Shown here one piece after another: positions 18,491 to 26,685 of a stretch of DNA of 64,000 nt (position 1 is its first letter; every line of letters begins with the position of its first letter). A program made the position numbers and the translations under genes. The stretch comes from Bacillota bacterium (GTDB taxonomy: Bacteria; Bacillota; Clostridia; Christensenellales; CAG-138). Below the pieces are notes generated by a model that saw only the letters and a list, made by a program, of their open reading frames with translations, was not told where the DNA came from and ran no database searches. The stretch spans positions 62,001-126,000 of the forward strand of contig JAEWCL010000004.1 of the NCBI GenBank assembly GCA_023390655.1, given 5' to 3'.

Positions 18491-19342
18491 TTATACGCCG
18501 CTGTAAGCGGAAAATCCGCCGTCTACCGGCACGACGATGCCCGTAACAAACCCGGAACTCGTATCATCCAGCAGCCACAACAGGGTGCCCAGCAGTTCCT
18601 TTGGCTCTCCAAAGCGCTCCATTGGCGTATTCCTGAGTATTTTTTCGGCCCGTGCAGTCGGCGTATTATCCGCATTCCAAAGCAGCGTCTTATTCTGCTC
18701 AGTGGCGAAAAACCCCGGCGCTATTGCGTTTACGCGTATCCCGCTTTTGGAAAGATACACCGCCAGCCATTGGGTAAAGTTCGATACGGCGGCCTTGGCG
18801 GCGCTGTAGGCGGGAATTTTGGTCAGCGGCGTAAACGCGTTCATGGAGCTGATATTCAAAATAACGCCGCTTTTGCGCTTCGCCATATCCCGGCCAAATG
18901 TCCGGGTCGGCAGGAGCACAGCCATCATGTTCTTGTCAAATACTTTTGAGAACCCGTCCGGCTCCAGATCAAAGAAGCTTTTTTTTGCCTGGTCGTTCAG
19001 GGTATCCACAGAAAAGAACTCGTCGTCCGTTGTCGCTGCGGGATCGTTCCCTCCCGCGCCGTTGATGAGAATATCGCACTTTCCAAAGCGCTCGAGCACT
19101 GCGCCGTATACCGCTTCCACACTTGTTCTGTCGGTGACATCGGCAGAAAATCCCGCCGCTTCCCCGCCTTCGTCCACGATCTCCAATGCGACGCGCTCGG
19201 CCTTGTTGAGATTACGACCGATCACCGCCACCTTGGCCCCGCACTTGCCGAGCGCCCGGCAAAATTCCCGGCACAGCACGCCTGAACCACCGGTCACCAC
19301 GGCCACTTTGCCGCAAAAATCTACATGGAATGGAATTTCCAT
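18491..19342 (-). CDS. uxuB: SDR-type fructuronate reductase (D-mannonate oxidoreductase, UxuB-like)
   Basis: A 283-residue short-chain dehydrogenase starting MEIPFHVDFCGKVAVVTGG, very like the Bacillus-type UxuB N-terminus, with the GAGGNDPAATT insertion and YSAAK active site. It interconverts D-fructuronate and D-mannonate in hexuronate catabolism. The neighbouring KDG kinase supports this, but the dehydratase UxuA and isomerase UxuC are absent from the window, so a related keto-aldonate is possible. Its 5' end is 25 bp from the Zn dehydrogenase stop. Confidence 0.8.
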   Translation of the reverse strand: MEIPFHVDFCGKVAVVTGGSGVLCREFCRALGKCGAKVAVIGRNLNKAERVALEIVDEGGEAAGFSADVTDRTSVEAVYGAVLERFGKCDILINGAGGNDPAATTDDEFFSVDTLNDQAKKSFFDLEPDGFSKVFDKNMMAVLLPTRTFGRDMAKRKSGVILNISSMNAFTPLTKIPAYSAAKAAVSNFTQWLAVYLSKSGIRVNAIAPGFFATEQNKTLLWNADNTPTARAEKILRNTPMERFGEPKELLGTLLWLLDDTSSGFVTGIVVPVDGGFSAYSGV

Positions 19343-19367
19343 CGGTGCTTGCTCCTTTATGTACAGG

Positions 19368-20384
19368 TCAATCGGTAAGCGCCACAATTTTAAGATATCG
19401 GTCGGGGTATTCCGAAAGCTCCCGTACGGCGTCGGGCACCTCGTCGATGTGGATGACCTTGCTGAGCACCGCGCGCACATCTACCCTGCCGCTCTCAATC
19501 AGTTCGAGCGCTTCGGGGAATTCGTTTTTGCTGTTTCTGCCGCCCAACACATCCAGTTCTTTGGCTGTGATCAGGTTCGTCGGCAGAGAGGTCTCTCCCT
19601 TTGGCCACCCTGTAAGCACAACTTTTCCGGCAAAGGATGCCATATCCAAACTCGCACGGATGGCAGAATTGGCACCGGACGCCTCCATCACCACTTCCGC
19701 CATGCGGCCGCCGGTGATTTCGCTGATTTTCGCAACCGCATCCTCTTTCGGAACGCAGATGGTATGTTTTACGCCAAGCGTCCTTGCATGCTCCAGCCGT
19801 TCTTCTACCGGATCAATCAGGATCGGTTCCGCGCCATAAGCGATCGCGCCAAGCGCGGCCAATAGCCCGATGGCACCCGCGCCGCTGATTGCAATATGCT
19901 CTCCTGCAGCTAATTTTGTACGGTGGATGCCGTGCATGGAAATTGTCAGAGGTTCTGAAAGGGGTGCGAGCTCCCAGGGAATGTTATCCGAAAGCGGCAC
20001 CAGCATGTGCGCAGGATGCAGCAGATATTCCGTCATGCCGCCGTCCGTATGCACACCAAGACATTTGAGCGTTTCGCAGCAGTTGGTTCTGCCTAACGAG
20101 CAAGGGTAACAATGCCCGCACCAAAGGTACGGATCAACCACAACCCGGTCGCCCTTTTTCAGGCCGGCCGCGTTTTCGCCGATCTCCTCCACAATGCCCG
20201 CGAGCTCATGGCCGATAATGCGCGGATAGCTGACCATCGGGTTTACGCCGCGGAACGCACCGATGTCCGAACCGCAGATTCCCATAGACTTTATTCTGAC
20301 AACCGCATACCCTTCTTGGTAAACCGGTTTACTGATTTCTTCGATGCTGATCTCATTGGGATTTTTTAGGAAAACTGATTTCAT
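19368..20384 (-). CDS. Zn-dependent dehydrogenase, RspB/LgoD (L-galactonate oxidoreductase)-like
   Basis: A 338-residue MDR enzyme. Catalytic zinc ligands are Cys37 (GICGSD) and His59-Glu60; the structural zinc cysteines are in CGHCYPCSLGRTNCC. The stretch LGVHTDGGMTEY closely follows the RspB/YjjN pattern, enzymes that oxidise aldonates such as L-galactonate to keto-aldonates. As the first gene of the upstream minus-strand operon it may catalyse the entry oxidation. A good sigma-A promoter with an overlapping palindrome lies about 100 bp upstream. Confidence 0.84.
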   Translation of the reverse strand: MKSVFLKNPNEISIEEISKPVYQEGYAVVRIKSMGICGSDIGAFRGVNPMVSYPRIIGHELAGIVEEIGENAAGLKKGDRVVVDPYLWCGHCYPCSLGRTNCCETLKCLGVHTDGGMTEYLLHPAHMLVPLSDNIPWELAPLSEPLTISMHGIHRTKLAAGEHIAISGAGAIGLLAALGAIAYGAEPILIDPVEERLEHARTLGVKHTICVPKEDAVAKISEITGGRMAEVVMEASGANSAIRASLDMASFAGKVVLTGWPKGETSLPTNLITAKELDVLGGRNSKNEFPEALELIESGRVDVRAVLSKVIHIDEVPDAVRELSEYPDRYLKIVALTD

Positions 20385-20482
20385 ATTTTGTTATCCCTTC
20401 TTTGCACCTTTGCTTGATCAGGATACTTTTCCGATGCCGTTTGAACTGTGTACAAGTTTTTATGCCTTGAAGTGTTACTTAA

Positions 20483-20512
20483 ATCCTAGCTGATTTGGAC
20501 ATGTATTGTCAA
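20483..20512 (-). promoter_or_regulatory. Sigma-A promoter of the RspB-like/UxuB/KdgK/Gnd/LarA operon
   Basis: On the minus strand, a perfect TTGACA (20507-20512) is followed after 18 bp by TAGGAT (20483-20488). Transcription would start near 20476, about 90 nt before the ATG at 20384. Confidence 0.65.
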
Positions 20513-20515
20513 TAC
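20503..20515. promoter_or_regulatory. Operator-like palindrome over the -35 box
   Basis: GTATTG-T-CAATAC is a perfect 6+1+6 inverted repeat that includes the TTGACA box of the promoter. Its size and A/T-G/C pattern suit a GntR/FadR-family dimer, so the FCD regulator at 11751-12557 is a candidate ligand (inference). Confidence 0.45.
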
Positions 20516-20605
20516 GTATGACGACTGTTGTTATGTTCTATTATGCGAAAACAGTGTTCCTATTTTGTTATTCTGAAGTCCGTATTTGTTATTATTTCTA
20601 CAATC

Positions 20606-20640
20606 GCGCTGCACCCGCATCGTCTATGCGAGTGCAGCGC
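20606..20640 (-). terminator. Hairpin downstream of the 20694-21518 SDR gene
   Basis: GCGCTGCACCCGCA (20606-20619) and TGCGAGTGCAGCGC (20627-20640) pair over 14 bp around a 7-nt loop. The one mismatch becomes a G-U pair in the minus-strand transcript. There is no strong T-run on that side (a T-rich stretch follows on the plus side), so it is a probable but weak terminator or RNA-end hairpin. Confidence 0.5.
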
Positions 20641-20693
20641 GGCGCTTTTATTTTGGTAAAAATATAACAGATCGGATATGCATTTCCGTACCA

Positions 20694-21518
20694 CTATTGC
20701 TGCGTATTGCGGTATGCGGAGTCATACTCCCACGGCATGCCGCCGCACAGGCATCCGCCGTCTACAACATAATTGCATCCGGACATATAGCTGGATGCGT
20801 CGGAAGCGAGCAGCACCACAATCCCCAGAAGTTCTTCCGGGTAACCGGGCCTGCGCATCGCAATCCTGTCCCTGAGATAATCGCCGCGCGTCGGATGGTC
20901 CCATGTCACCTGCGTGAGCGGTGTGAGGATATGTCCAGGGGAAACGGCATTGGCGCGGATGCCCCACTCCGCCCATTCCACCGCCATGGAACGCGTCAGA
21001 GCCACAACGCCGCTCTTCGTCGCGCCATATACGCTGCACCCGCCCAGCATTGCCGTGGCGTTGTGGGAGCCGATGTTAATAATACTCCCGCCGTGCGCCT
21101 TCATCATTGCGGGAACCACAGCCTGTGTGACAAAGAATACGCTTTTCAGGTTGATGTCCATAATCCTGTCGTAGGTTTCTTCCTTCACATCCAGGAACCC
21201 TTCGCGCTTGTTGATGCCCGCGACATTGACCAGCACATCGATCCTTCCAAACTCCGCGACGATTGCGTCTACCGCCGCCTGTATGCTGTTGCTGTCGGCA
21301 ACGTTCATCACATAAGAACGCGCCTTGCCGCCCGCGGCTGCAATTTCATCCGACAACAGCGAAAGGCCTTTTTCACTGATATCGCAATTGCACATGATTG
21401 CACCGGCGCCTGCCATACCCCTTGACAACGCGGCACCGATGCCGCCCGCGGCACCGGTCAATACAACGATTTTATCCTCCAACGAAAACAGTTTTTTCAG
21501 ATTGCTCTCAACCGACAT
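20694..21518 (-). CDS. SDR family oxidoreductase, gluconate 5-dehydrogenase-like
   Basis: A 274-residue classical SDR. TGAAGGIG is the cofactor motif, NVAG follows, and the active site is YGATK after the SHNA serine. A short N-terminal extension before the Rossmann fold and the C-terminal DGGCLCGGMPWE resemble Clostridia sugar-acid dehydrogenases. The ATG at 21518 follows AAGGAG. It is divergent from the SDR at 21827, sharing a ~300-bp control region. Confidence 0.86.
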   Translation of the reverse strand: MSVESNLKKLFSLEDKIVVLTGAAGGIGAALSRGMAGAGAIMCNCDISEKGLSLLSDEIAAAGGKARSYVMNVADSNSIQAAVDAIVAEFGRIDVLVNVAGINKREGFLDVKEETYDRIMDINLKSVFFVTQAVVPAMMKAHGGSIINIGSHNATAMLGGCSVYGATKSGVVALTRSMAVEWAEWGIRANAVSPGHILTPLTQVTWDHPTRGDYLRDRIAMRRPGYPEELLGIVVLLASDASSYMSGCNYVVDGGCLCGGMPWEYDSAYRNTQQ

Positions 21519-21696
21519 GATCGTTACTCCTTCTGCGTTTCTATAGCGTTTTAATTCCGCCGTACCGCACGATGTTTTCCTGTAATACAGCATGCCAGGT
21601 ATGGCGTTGCCTGTTCGGGGAATAAGAAACACACATCCAGGCTATAAAAGCCTCCCGTGTTTTCCTATATTGCGTTTTTTGTTTGCTTTAAACCGC

Positions 21697-21772
21697 TATC
21701 GTATGCACGCTTATTGAGTTTTGCAAAATCGAGTTGTATAGTTCGCTTAGACCGTAACCATATCGTATGCAC
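21697..21772. promoter_or_regulatory. Two identical 12-bp sites flanking a promoter
   Basis: TATCGTATGCAC occurs at 21697-21708 and again at 21761-21772, 64 bp apart in the same orientation, one upstream of the -35 box and one just after the expected transcription start. This is the layout of paired operators for a repressor or dual regulator. The protein is unknown; the AraC-type regulator at 22611-23462 and the FCD regulator are candidates. Confidence 0.5.
21714..21742 (+). promoter_or_regulatory. Sigma-A promoter for the plus-strand SDR
   Basis: TTGAGT (21714-21719), a 17-bp spacer and TATAGT (21737-21742) give a convincing promoter with a start near 21749, about 78 nt before the ATG at 21827. 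It is bracketed by the repeated TATCGTATGCAC sites. Confidence 0.6.
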
Positions 21773-21826
21773 AACACCCATCCATGTCAACCTGTTTTTT
21801 TAACGGAGGAGGTCATATCACAAAAT

Positions 21827-22585
21827 ATGAATGGGATATCGGGCAAAACCGCCATTGTCACCGGCGGGGCGCGCGGCATTGGAAAAGGCATCTGCGAACG
21901 GCTGGCCGCTGAAGGCGCAAGGCTGATTATTGCTGATATTGACAGTTTCGCCGCGCAGGAAACCGCGGCGGAACTTGGCGCGGAAGCTTATGAAGCCGAT
22001 TTATGCAGCGTTCCTGCAATCGACGCTATGATGCGGTATGTTTTTGAAACGTATGGCAGTATCGACATTCTGGTGAACAACGCAGGCGTTCAGATCCGGG
22101 AATGGGCCATGGATTTTGAAGAGGCGAAGTTTGACTTTTTGATGGACTTAAATCTTAAGGCCTATTTCTTTGCATCAAGGTCTGCTGCAAGATACATGAA
22201 GCAGCAGACGCACGGCGGTTCCATCGTTTGCATCTCTTCTGCAAACTCCTCCGCCTTTACCTCGCGGCGCGCGCCGTACAACATCTCAAAGGCGGCGGTG
22301 AACGGCCTTGTGGGCACCCTTGGCGTGGAATGGGGCCGGTACAACATCCGCATCAACGCTGTAGCGCCCGGATATGTGCTCACAGACATGGTGCAAAAAG
22401 GCATCAGCGAAGGCATCATTGATATGGAGACCAATTTCAAGGTCATTCCGATGAAACGTTTGCTCAGCACCACGGAAATCGCCAGCGGCGTATGTTTTCT
22501 TGCTTCGGATGATGCAAGCGGAATCACGGGGCAGACGCTTTTCATTGACGGCGGCTGGAGCCGGTGCGGCCTGCCCGAAGAGTAA
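21827..22585 (+). CDS. SDR family oxidoreductase
   Basis: A 252-residue classical SDR with TGGARGIG (residues 12-19), NNAG, and the active site YNISK. It ends with the FIDGGWS motif usual for sugar-alcohol and keto-acid SDRs. The start at MNGISGK is chosen by homology of the N-terminus; the strong GGAGGAGGT lies about 13 nt upstream, rather far but the only good candidate. Together with its divergent SDR neighbour it could interconvert hydroxy and keto forms of one substrate. It converges on the AraC-type gene, 25 bp apart. Confidence 0.86.
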   Translation: MNGISGKTAIVTGGARGIGKGICERLAAEGARLIIADIDSFAAQETAAELGAEAYEADLCSVPAIDAMMRYVFETYGSIDILVNNAGVQIREWAMDFEEAKFDFLMDLNLKAYFFASRSAARYMKQQTHGGSIVCISSANSSAFTSRRAPYNISKAAVNGLVGTLGVEWGRYNIRINAVAPGYVLTDMVQKGISEGIIDMETNFKVIPMKRLLSTTEIASGVCFLASDDASGITGQTLFIDGGWSRCGLPEE

Positions 22586-22610
22586 AAGAATGGATCAGCA
22601 GTAGGTGGTG

Positions 22611-23462
22611 TTACACCCTTGGCACCACCTGCAGCCTTTCCCTGTACTCCTCCGGGTTGCAGCCCATCTGCCGTTTGAACGTCTTGTAAAAGTGGCTGTA
22701 ATTGCTAAAGCCGGATTGCTCCGCCACCTTTTTAATCGGTACGGGGCGCATGAGAAGGCCTGTGGCCATCTCAATCCGCTTTTCCTGAATATAGCTGCTG
22801 ATGGTCTTATTGGTTGCCTCCTTAAACAGGTGGCACAGGTAGCATTCGCTGTAATTGATTTCCTTGGCAAGGGTTTGTAAGGAAATCCGTTCAGACAAGT
22901 GCCCGTTGATGTAATTGATGATCTGGGTCACGATGGTCAACCCGCGGGAAGCCGCGCTGTCGCAGTGGACGCCCGAGAAGCAGTCCCCATACGCATAGGC
23001 CATCAGCTGGTGGATAATCGCCTTGATGAGGATATCCTGCCCGCTTTTCAGGTGGACCGCACGGTATTCGTCCATCAGCCGCTGATATTTGGGAAATTCC
23101 TTTTCATCCGTGGAATGGATCGGCAAATATCCCTTATAAAAGATATCCAAAAGGTTGGAGTTGTGCGTGCTGTAAGTGATGAGCAATTCCGGATTGACAT
23201 GGGCGACAAAGCATTCATCCTGGGTTCCGCCGGGGATCATCATATGGGGCGTAAACATATCCAGTATGACGATATCCCCGCGGCGTACGCTGTATTCCCC
23301 GCCGTCAATCACAAATGTACCCTTGTTGCCCAAGTATACAAAGAACTCATAAAAATCGTGGTAATGCAAGCAGCTCGCGGGCTCATTTGCGCTGTTGTGA
23401 AGCTCCCCGCCGCAGTCACCGGAAAAAATATTTGTCTTTGAGAGAAATATAGCGTTGTCCAT
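22611..23462 (-). CDS. AraC-family transcriptional regulator
   Basis: A 283-residue regulator with an N-terminal cupin sensor domain (RRGDIVILDMFTPHMM region) and a C-terminal double helix-turn-helix (last ~100 residues, with LAKEINYSECYLCHLFKEAT and VAEQSGFSNYSHFYKTFKR). Cupin-AraC proteins usually bind sugars. The ATG at 23462 follows AAGGAGA at 9 bp. It stands between the plus-strand SDR and the aldolase genes and is read divergently from the latter, so it probably controls the aldolase/dehydrogenase operon, the SDR, or both. Confidence 0.9.
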   Translation of the reverse strand: MDNAIFLSKTNIFSGDCGGELHNSANEPASCLHYHDFYEFFVYLGNKGTFVIDGGEYSVRRGDIVILDMFTPHMMIPGGTQDECFVAHVNPELLITYSTHNSNLLDIFYKGYLPIHSTDEKEFPKYQRLMDEYRAVHLKSGQDILIKAIIHQLMAYAYGDCFSGVHCDSAASRGLTIVTQIINYINGHLSERISLQTLAKEINYSECYLCHLFKEATNKTISSYIQEKRIEMATGLLMRPVPIKKVAEQSGFSNYSHFYKTFKRQMGCNPEEYRERLQVVPRV

Positions 23463-23610
23463 GATACAGGTCTCCTTAATCGGGTGGTCATGTTTGAGCG
23501 CGTTGCGCTTCAAGCGTCGTCCACAGCGGATGCGCCCCGTCCCCCCGTGTTATTGCGCTTTTGCCAACGAACATAGCAAGATATGAAAACAGACTCCCCA
23601 ATACCGTGAA

Positions 23611-23638
23611 TCGACTTTGTTTCTTCAGATACTATTAT
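23611..23638 (+). promoter_or_regulatory. Possible promoter for the aldolase operon
   Basis: TCGACT (23611-23616), a 16-bp spacer and TATTAT (23633-23638) lie about 70 bp before the aldolase start. The -35 box is poor, as often at AraC-activated promoters. Confidence 0.4.
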
Positions 23639-23705
23639 TATGTCATATACGGTACGCTACATCAATAGGCATCCTATCCAACTCTTCAGCAGGAGGTTTT
23701 TTATT

Positions 23706-24500
23706 ATGGCGATTCCCAAAAACAACATCCGTTCGCTGCTTTTAGGTGGCAGGCCCACCGTCGCAACGCGCATCTGGAGCACCTGGCCCACCACCGTGGA
23801 AGCGATGGCGGTGACACGGAACTTTGACTATGTAGAATTCGTCGCAGAATATTCCCCCTTTACCCAGGGAGAGCTTGAAAACCTGGTGCGGGCGGCCGAG
23901 CTGCACGGCATCGGCTCCATGATCAAAGTGGATCTGCAAAACCGGTATTATGTTGCCCAGCGCGCGGCAGCCATGGGGTTTGAAGCAATGCTTTTCTGCG
24001 ACCATAAGACTGCCGAAGAAGTACACGAAACGGTCCTGGCGCTGAGTCCTGACTGCCTGGGCGAAGGCCATTTCGGCTACCCGAATTCCCGCTGGATCGG
24101 CTACATGCCGCATACCAGCCAGATGGACCATGCCGCGATGGTACGCAATATTGTAAAAGCATTCATGATAGAAAAGCAGGAAGCAGTCGATAATTTCGAA
24201 GCGATCTGCGCCGTTCCCGGGGTGGATATGGTACAGTTTGGCCCTTCCGATTTCAGCATGAGCAAGGGCTGGAACGGAAGTGATCATAAGCGGGAGCTGC
24301 AGGAAATCGAGGAATACGTGATCCGCACGGCGCTTGCCCATGGCATTGCCCCCCGCTGCGAGTGCGACACCATGGAAAAGGTCAATTACTATAAGGAACT
24401 GGGAGTCCGGCATTTTTGCGTGGGTGATGAATTCCGCATCCTTGGCGCCTACTGGAACGGAACCTGCGGCGAGGTGCGCAAGCTTGCCGATACGCTGTGA
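23706..24500 (+). CDS. HpcH/HpaI-type aldolase, divergent
   Basis: A 264-residue class II aldolase-family protein of the pyruvate/keto-acid type (HpcH, GarL, RhmA). The C-terminal half keeps the family pattern VDNFEAICAVPGVD then GPSDFSM and a late GDEFRILG. The position of the usual D-x-E-H catalytic motif reads VAEYSP, so the base histidine appears replaced by tyrosine, and the central Gly/Arg-rich loop is replaced by HTSQMDH. It would cleave or form a 2-keto-3-deoxy acid if active; substrate unknown. The ATG follows AGGAGG at 9 bp. Confidence 0.78.
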   Translation: MAIPKNNIRSLLLGGRPTVATRIWSTWPTTVEAMAVTRNFDYVEFVAEYSPFTQGELENLVRAAELHGIGSMIKVDLQNRYYVAQRAAAMGFEAMLFCDHKTAEEVHETVLALSPDCLGEGHFGYPNSRWIGYMPHTSQMDHAAMVRNIVKAFMIEKQEAVDNFEAICAVPGVDMVQFGPSDFSMSKGWNGSDHKRELQEIEEYVIRTALAHGIAPRCECDTMEKVNYYKELGVRHFCVGDEFRILGAYWNGTCGEVRKLADTL

Positions 24501-24510
24501 TTGGGGTGAT

Positions 24511-25488
24511 ATGATGAAACAGAAAATTCTCATTTCCAAAAGAGTTCCCGTTACATGCCTGGCGCCGTATGAAGATGCGTTCATATTCACCATGCCCGAA
24601 GATGACAATGCGTTCAGCTATGATTTCATTCTCCATCAACTTGCGGACTATGACGGTTACTTTGCCATCGACGCCATCGCGGATAGGTCTGTGTTCGATG
24701 CCGCAAAGAATCTCAAAGCGATCGCCAACTTCGGCGTTGGCTACGACAGGATCGATTGGAAGTATGCGACTCAGCTGGGGATTCCTGTTTTAAACACCCC
24801 CACCCAGGTGACGGAGTCCACCGCTGAGCTCACCATCGCGCTGATTCTTTCCGTCATGCGCGGCATCGCCCGGTATGACAAGGAAGTCCGGCAGAACATA
24901 TGGCTCTCCCCTCTCTTTTCGGACATCAACACCATGGTGGGCGGCAGTACGCTGGGCCTCATCGGGTTTGGGAGGATCGGAAAATCCGTCGCCCGCAAAG
25001 CCAGAGGACTTGGCATGGAAATCATTTATTTTGATCAGTTCCGCGCTACAGAGGAAGTGGAGCAGGAATACAGCGCAACATTTTACACCTTTGACGAGGT
25101 GCTCAAAAAGAGCGACTGCATCTCCCTGCACGCGCCATATGTTCCGGAGAACCATCACCTGTTCAACGCAGAAACCTTTTCGAAGATGAAGCCTTCCGCC
25201 TACTTCATCAATGCAGCCCGCGGCAAGCTTGTGGATGAAGCGGCGTTGTGTGCGGCGCTAACATCCGGCGTCATTAAAGGCGCGGGGCTGGATGTGTTTG
25301 AAAATGAGCCCACCGTCTATGAGGGGTTGCTTGCGTTGGATAATGTTGTGCTTACCCCGCATGTCGCCAGCCTGACGATGCGCTCAAGAATCGCCATGTG
25401 CAATGAGGCCTTGGAAGGACTGACCGCCGTACTCAAAGGCAATATCCCCGGCAATGTCGTCAATCCTTCCGTCTTTGAAAAGAAGTAA
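24511..25488 (+). CDS. D-2-hydroxyacid dehydrogenase
   Basis: A 325-residue NAD(P)-dependent enzyme. It has the Rossmann motif GFGRIGKS, catalytic Arg in NAARGKL, Glu in FENEP and His in LTPHVAS. The gene begins 10 bp after the aldolase with ATGATG (either Met possible; the ribosome binding site is weak, suggesting coupling). With an aldolase that would yield pyruvate or a hydroxyaldehyde, it probably reduces a 2-oxo acid (glyoxylate, hydroxypyruvate or pyruvate). It is distinct in sequence from the second such enzyme at 1148. Confidence 0.88.
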   Translation: MMKQKILISKRVPVTCLAPYEDAFIFTMPEDDNAFSYDFILHQLADYDGYFAIDAIADRSVFDAAKNLKAIANFGVGYDRIDWKYATQLGIPVLNTPTQVTESTAELTIALILSVMRGIARYDKEVRQNIWLSPLFSDINTMVGGSTLGLIGFGRIGKSVARKARGLGMEIIYFDQFRATEEVEQEYSATFYTFDEVLKKSDCISLHAPYVPENHHLFNAETFSKMKPSAYFINAARGKLVDEAALCAALTSGVIKGAGLDVFENEPTVYEGLLALDNVVLTPHVASLTMRSRIAMCNEALEGLTAVLKGNIPGNVVNPSVFEKK

Positions 25489-25507
25489 ACTGCAACAAAG
25501 CATGCCA

Positions 25508-25534
25508 ATGGACGGCTTAGCAAAAGCCGTCCAT
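25508..25534 (+). terminator. Hairpin after the aldolase/dehydrogenase operon
   Basis: ATGGACGGCTT and AAGCCGTCCAT pair perfectly over 11 bp with a 5-nt loop, 20 bp after the stop codon. No clear T-run follows, so termination efficiency is uncertain. Confidence 0.55.
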
Positions 25535-25633
25535 CGGTGGGCTTGCTATTCCTTTTCCAGAGGGTTTCCAACGCAAATCCTTGGTTCACTATGTATCAGG
25601 CGTTGAAAATGCAAGTTTTCTCAATAGAGGGCA

Positions 25634-25662
25634 TTGCAATCAAATTGCGGTTATAGTAAAAT
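25634..25662 (+). promoter_or_regulatory. Promoter of tRNA-Leu
   Basis: TTGCAA (25634-25639), 17 bp, TAAAAT (25657-25662). The start would be about 7-9 nt before the tRNA 5' end. Confidence 0.55.
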
Positions 25663-25677
25663 AGCATTTGTGATCCC

Positions 25678-25763
25678 GCCGAAGTGATGGAATGGCAGAC
25701 GTGACGGACTCAAAATCCGTTGGTAGCGATACCGTGTGGGTTCGAGTCCCACCTTCGGCACCA
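25678..25763 (+). tRNA. tRNA-Leu (anticodon CAA)
   Basis: The 7-bp acceptor arms GCCGAAG and CTTCGGC pair and an encoded CCA follows discriminator A. The anticodon loop CTCAAAA gives anticodon CAA (reads TTG). The long variable arm (TGGTAGCGATACCG) is diagnostic of a class II tRNA, and GGTTCGAGTCC is the T-arm. It has its own promoter and terminator. Confidence 0.96.
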
Positions 25764-25767
25764 GCCT

Positions 25768-25800
25768 AAAAGCTAGATTCTATCTAGCTTTTTTGTTTTT
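25768..25800 (+). terminator. Intrinsic terminator of tRNA-Leu
   Basis: AAAAGCTAGA and TCTAGCTTTT form a perfect 10-bp stem with a 5-nt loop, followed by TTTGTTTTTA. Confidence 0.85.
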
Positions 25801-25990
25801 ATTTTTGTCCGAAAACCCATCCAATAACCCACTCTATCTGCGCTACCGCCTCTCCACAAACCATTTAAGAACTTTATGCTCACGCCGTCAGGAACCTCTG
25901 TTTGGAAATAGAGAATTACGCGCCATCTCGATGCGAGAGACGTATTAAGGAGCGCCCGCTTCATATACTGCACTGAAAGGATGTGGGTAT

Positions 25991-26503
25991 ATGGATTGGA
26001 GGGATAGTCTTTTTACCCTATGGATAGACCGCACAATATGGGTTCGGGATTACATATTTAGCCTTGCCAGAGCTCTGAAGGACCTTGATTTCGTCACTTC
26101 ACGTTTATTGCTCAGCGGCGCGGAACTCGCACGGTTCCTTTCGTACTTTTATGGCTTTGAGATAACCAGTACGGTTGAGCCGCTTATGACCCAACATGTT
26201 CTCATCCTGTCAGAACTGATAACTGCACTAGGCATGGAAAATGAAATTGAGCCCATATTAGCGCGCTGGTACGAGAATAACAATGCTATCGTTGAGCTAA
26301 TGATTTTAGTCAATCCCAAAGCTGATGGGCCAACCTTACGAGAAGCCCTCAATTTACAATTTCAGCTTGAATTGGATTTATTGCAACAAATGAGCACGGG
26401 TAATTATGATGAGGGGTTCTCAACTTATAATGCATCATATGATAATGCTTTGAGATTAGCAGGCATCCTAGGTGATGCAATTGCGGCGCAATTCCAGCTG
26501 TAA
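25991..26503 (+). CDS. Hypothetical all-helical protein, 170 residues
   Basis: No enzyme motif is seen. The composition and spacing (W..D..IW.RDYIFS...L.DL.FV..RLL, then QHVLILSELITAL, then W..NN..I) suggest four or more amphipathic helices. The pattern resembles small Firmicutes helical-bundle proteins that databases often mislabel as acetylglutamate kinase or glycosyltransferase. The ATG has AAGGATG about 8 bp upstream and a good terminator follows, so it is a free-standing gene. It stands alone between tRNA-Leu and a string of pseudogenes, with lower GC than its flanks, hinting at horizontal arrival (inference). Confidence 0.7.
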   Translation: MDWRDSLFTLWIDRTIWVRDYIFSLARALKDLDFVTSRLLLSGAELARFLSYFYGFEITSTVEPLMTQHVLILSELITALGMENEIEPILARWYENNNAIVELMILVNPKADGPTLREALNLQFQLELDLLQQMSTGNYDEGFSTYNASYDNALRLAGILGDAIAAQFQL

Positions 26504-26543
26504 TCTGCCACTGGCGGGAAGATCCTTAAACAACAAATGATAT

Positions 26544-26585
26544 CAGCAGGCCCGTTACGTCTTGTACGGGACCTGCTGTTTTATT
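26544..26585 (+). terminator. Intrinsic terminator after the helical protein
   Basis: AGCAGGCCCGT and ACGGGACCTGCT pair with one internal mismatch around a 10-nt loop, followed by GTTTTATT. Confidence 0.75.
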
Positions 26586-26685
26586 GGTATAGAGTTATAT
26601 AGAAATGGGCCGCCGTGTCGGTGGGGACAACAGAGCGGCCCAAGCCAAAATATGCGCACACCTTGGATTCAAATATACCACCATA

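Larger units (their letters stand above)
20385..20693. other. 309-bp gap between two minus-strand dehydrogenase genes
   Basis: No gene is supported here. The AT-rich gap contains the promoter and operator-like palindrome for the RspB-like operon (20483-20515) and a hairpin (20606-20640) just after the 3' end of the next SDR gene. The rest shows no feature I can name. Confidence 0.6.

Noticed and set aside
25773..25973. Minus-strand frame after tRNA-Leu considered as an integrase tail
   Set aside because: It runs through the tRNA terminator, contains no tyrosine-recombinase motif and has no ribosome binding site.
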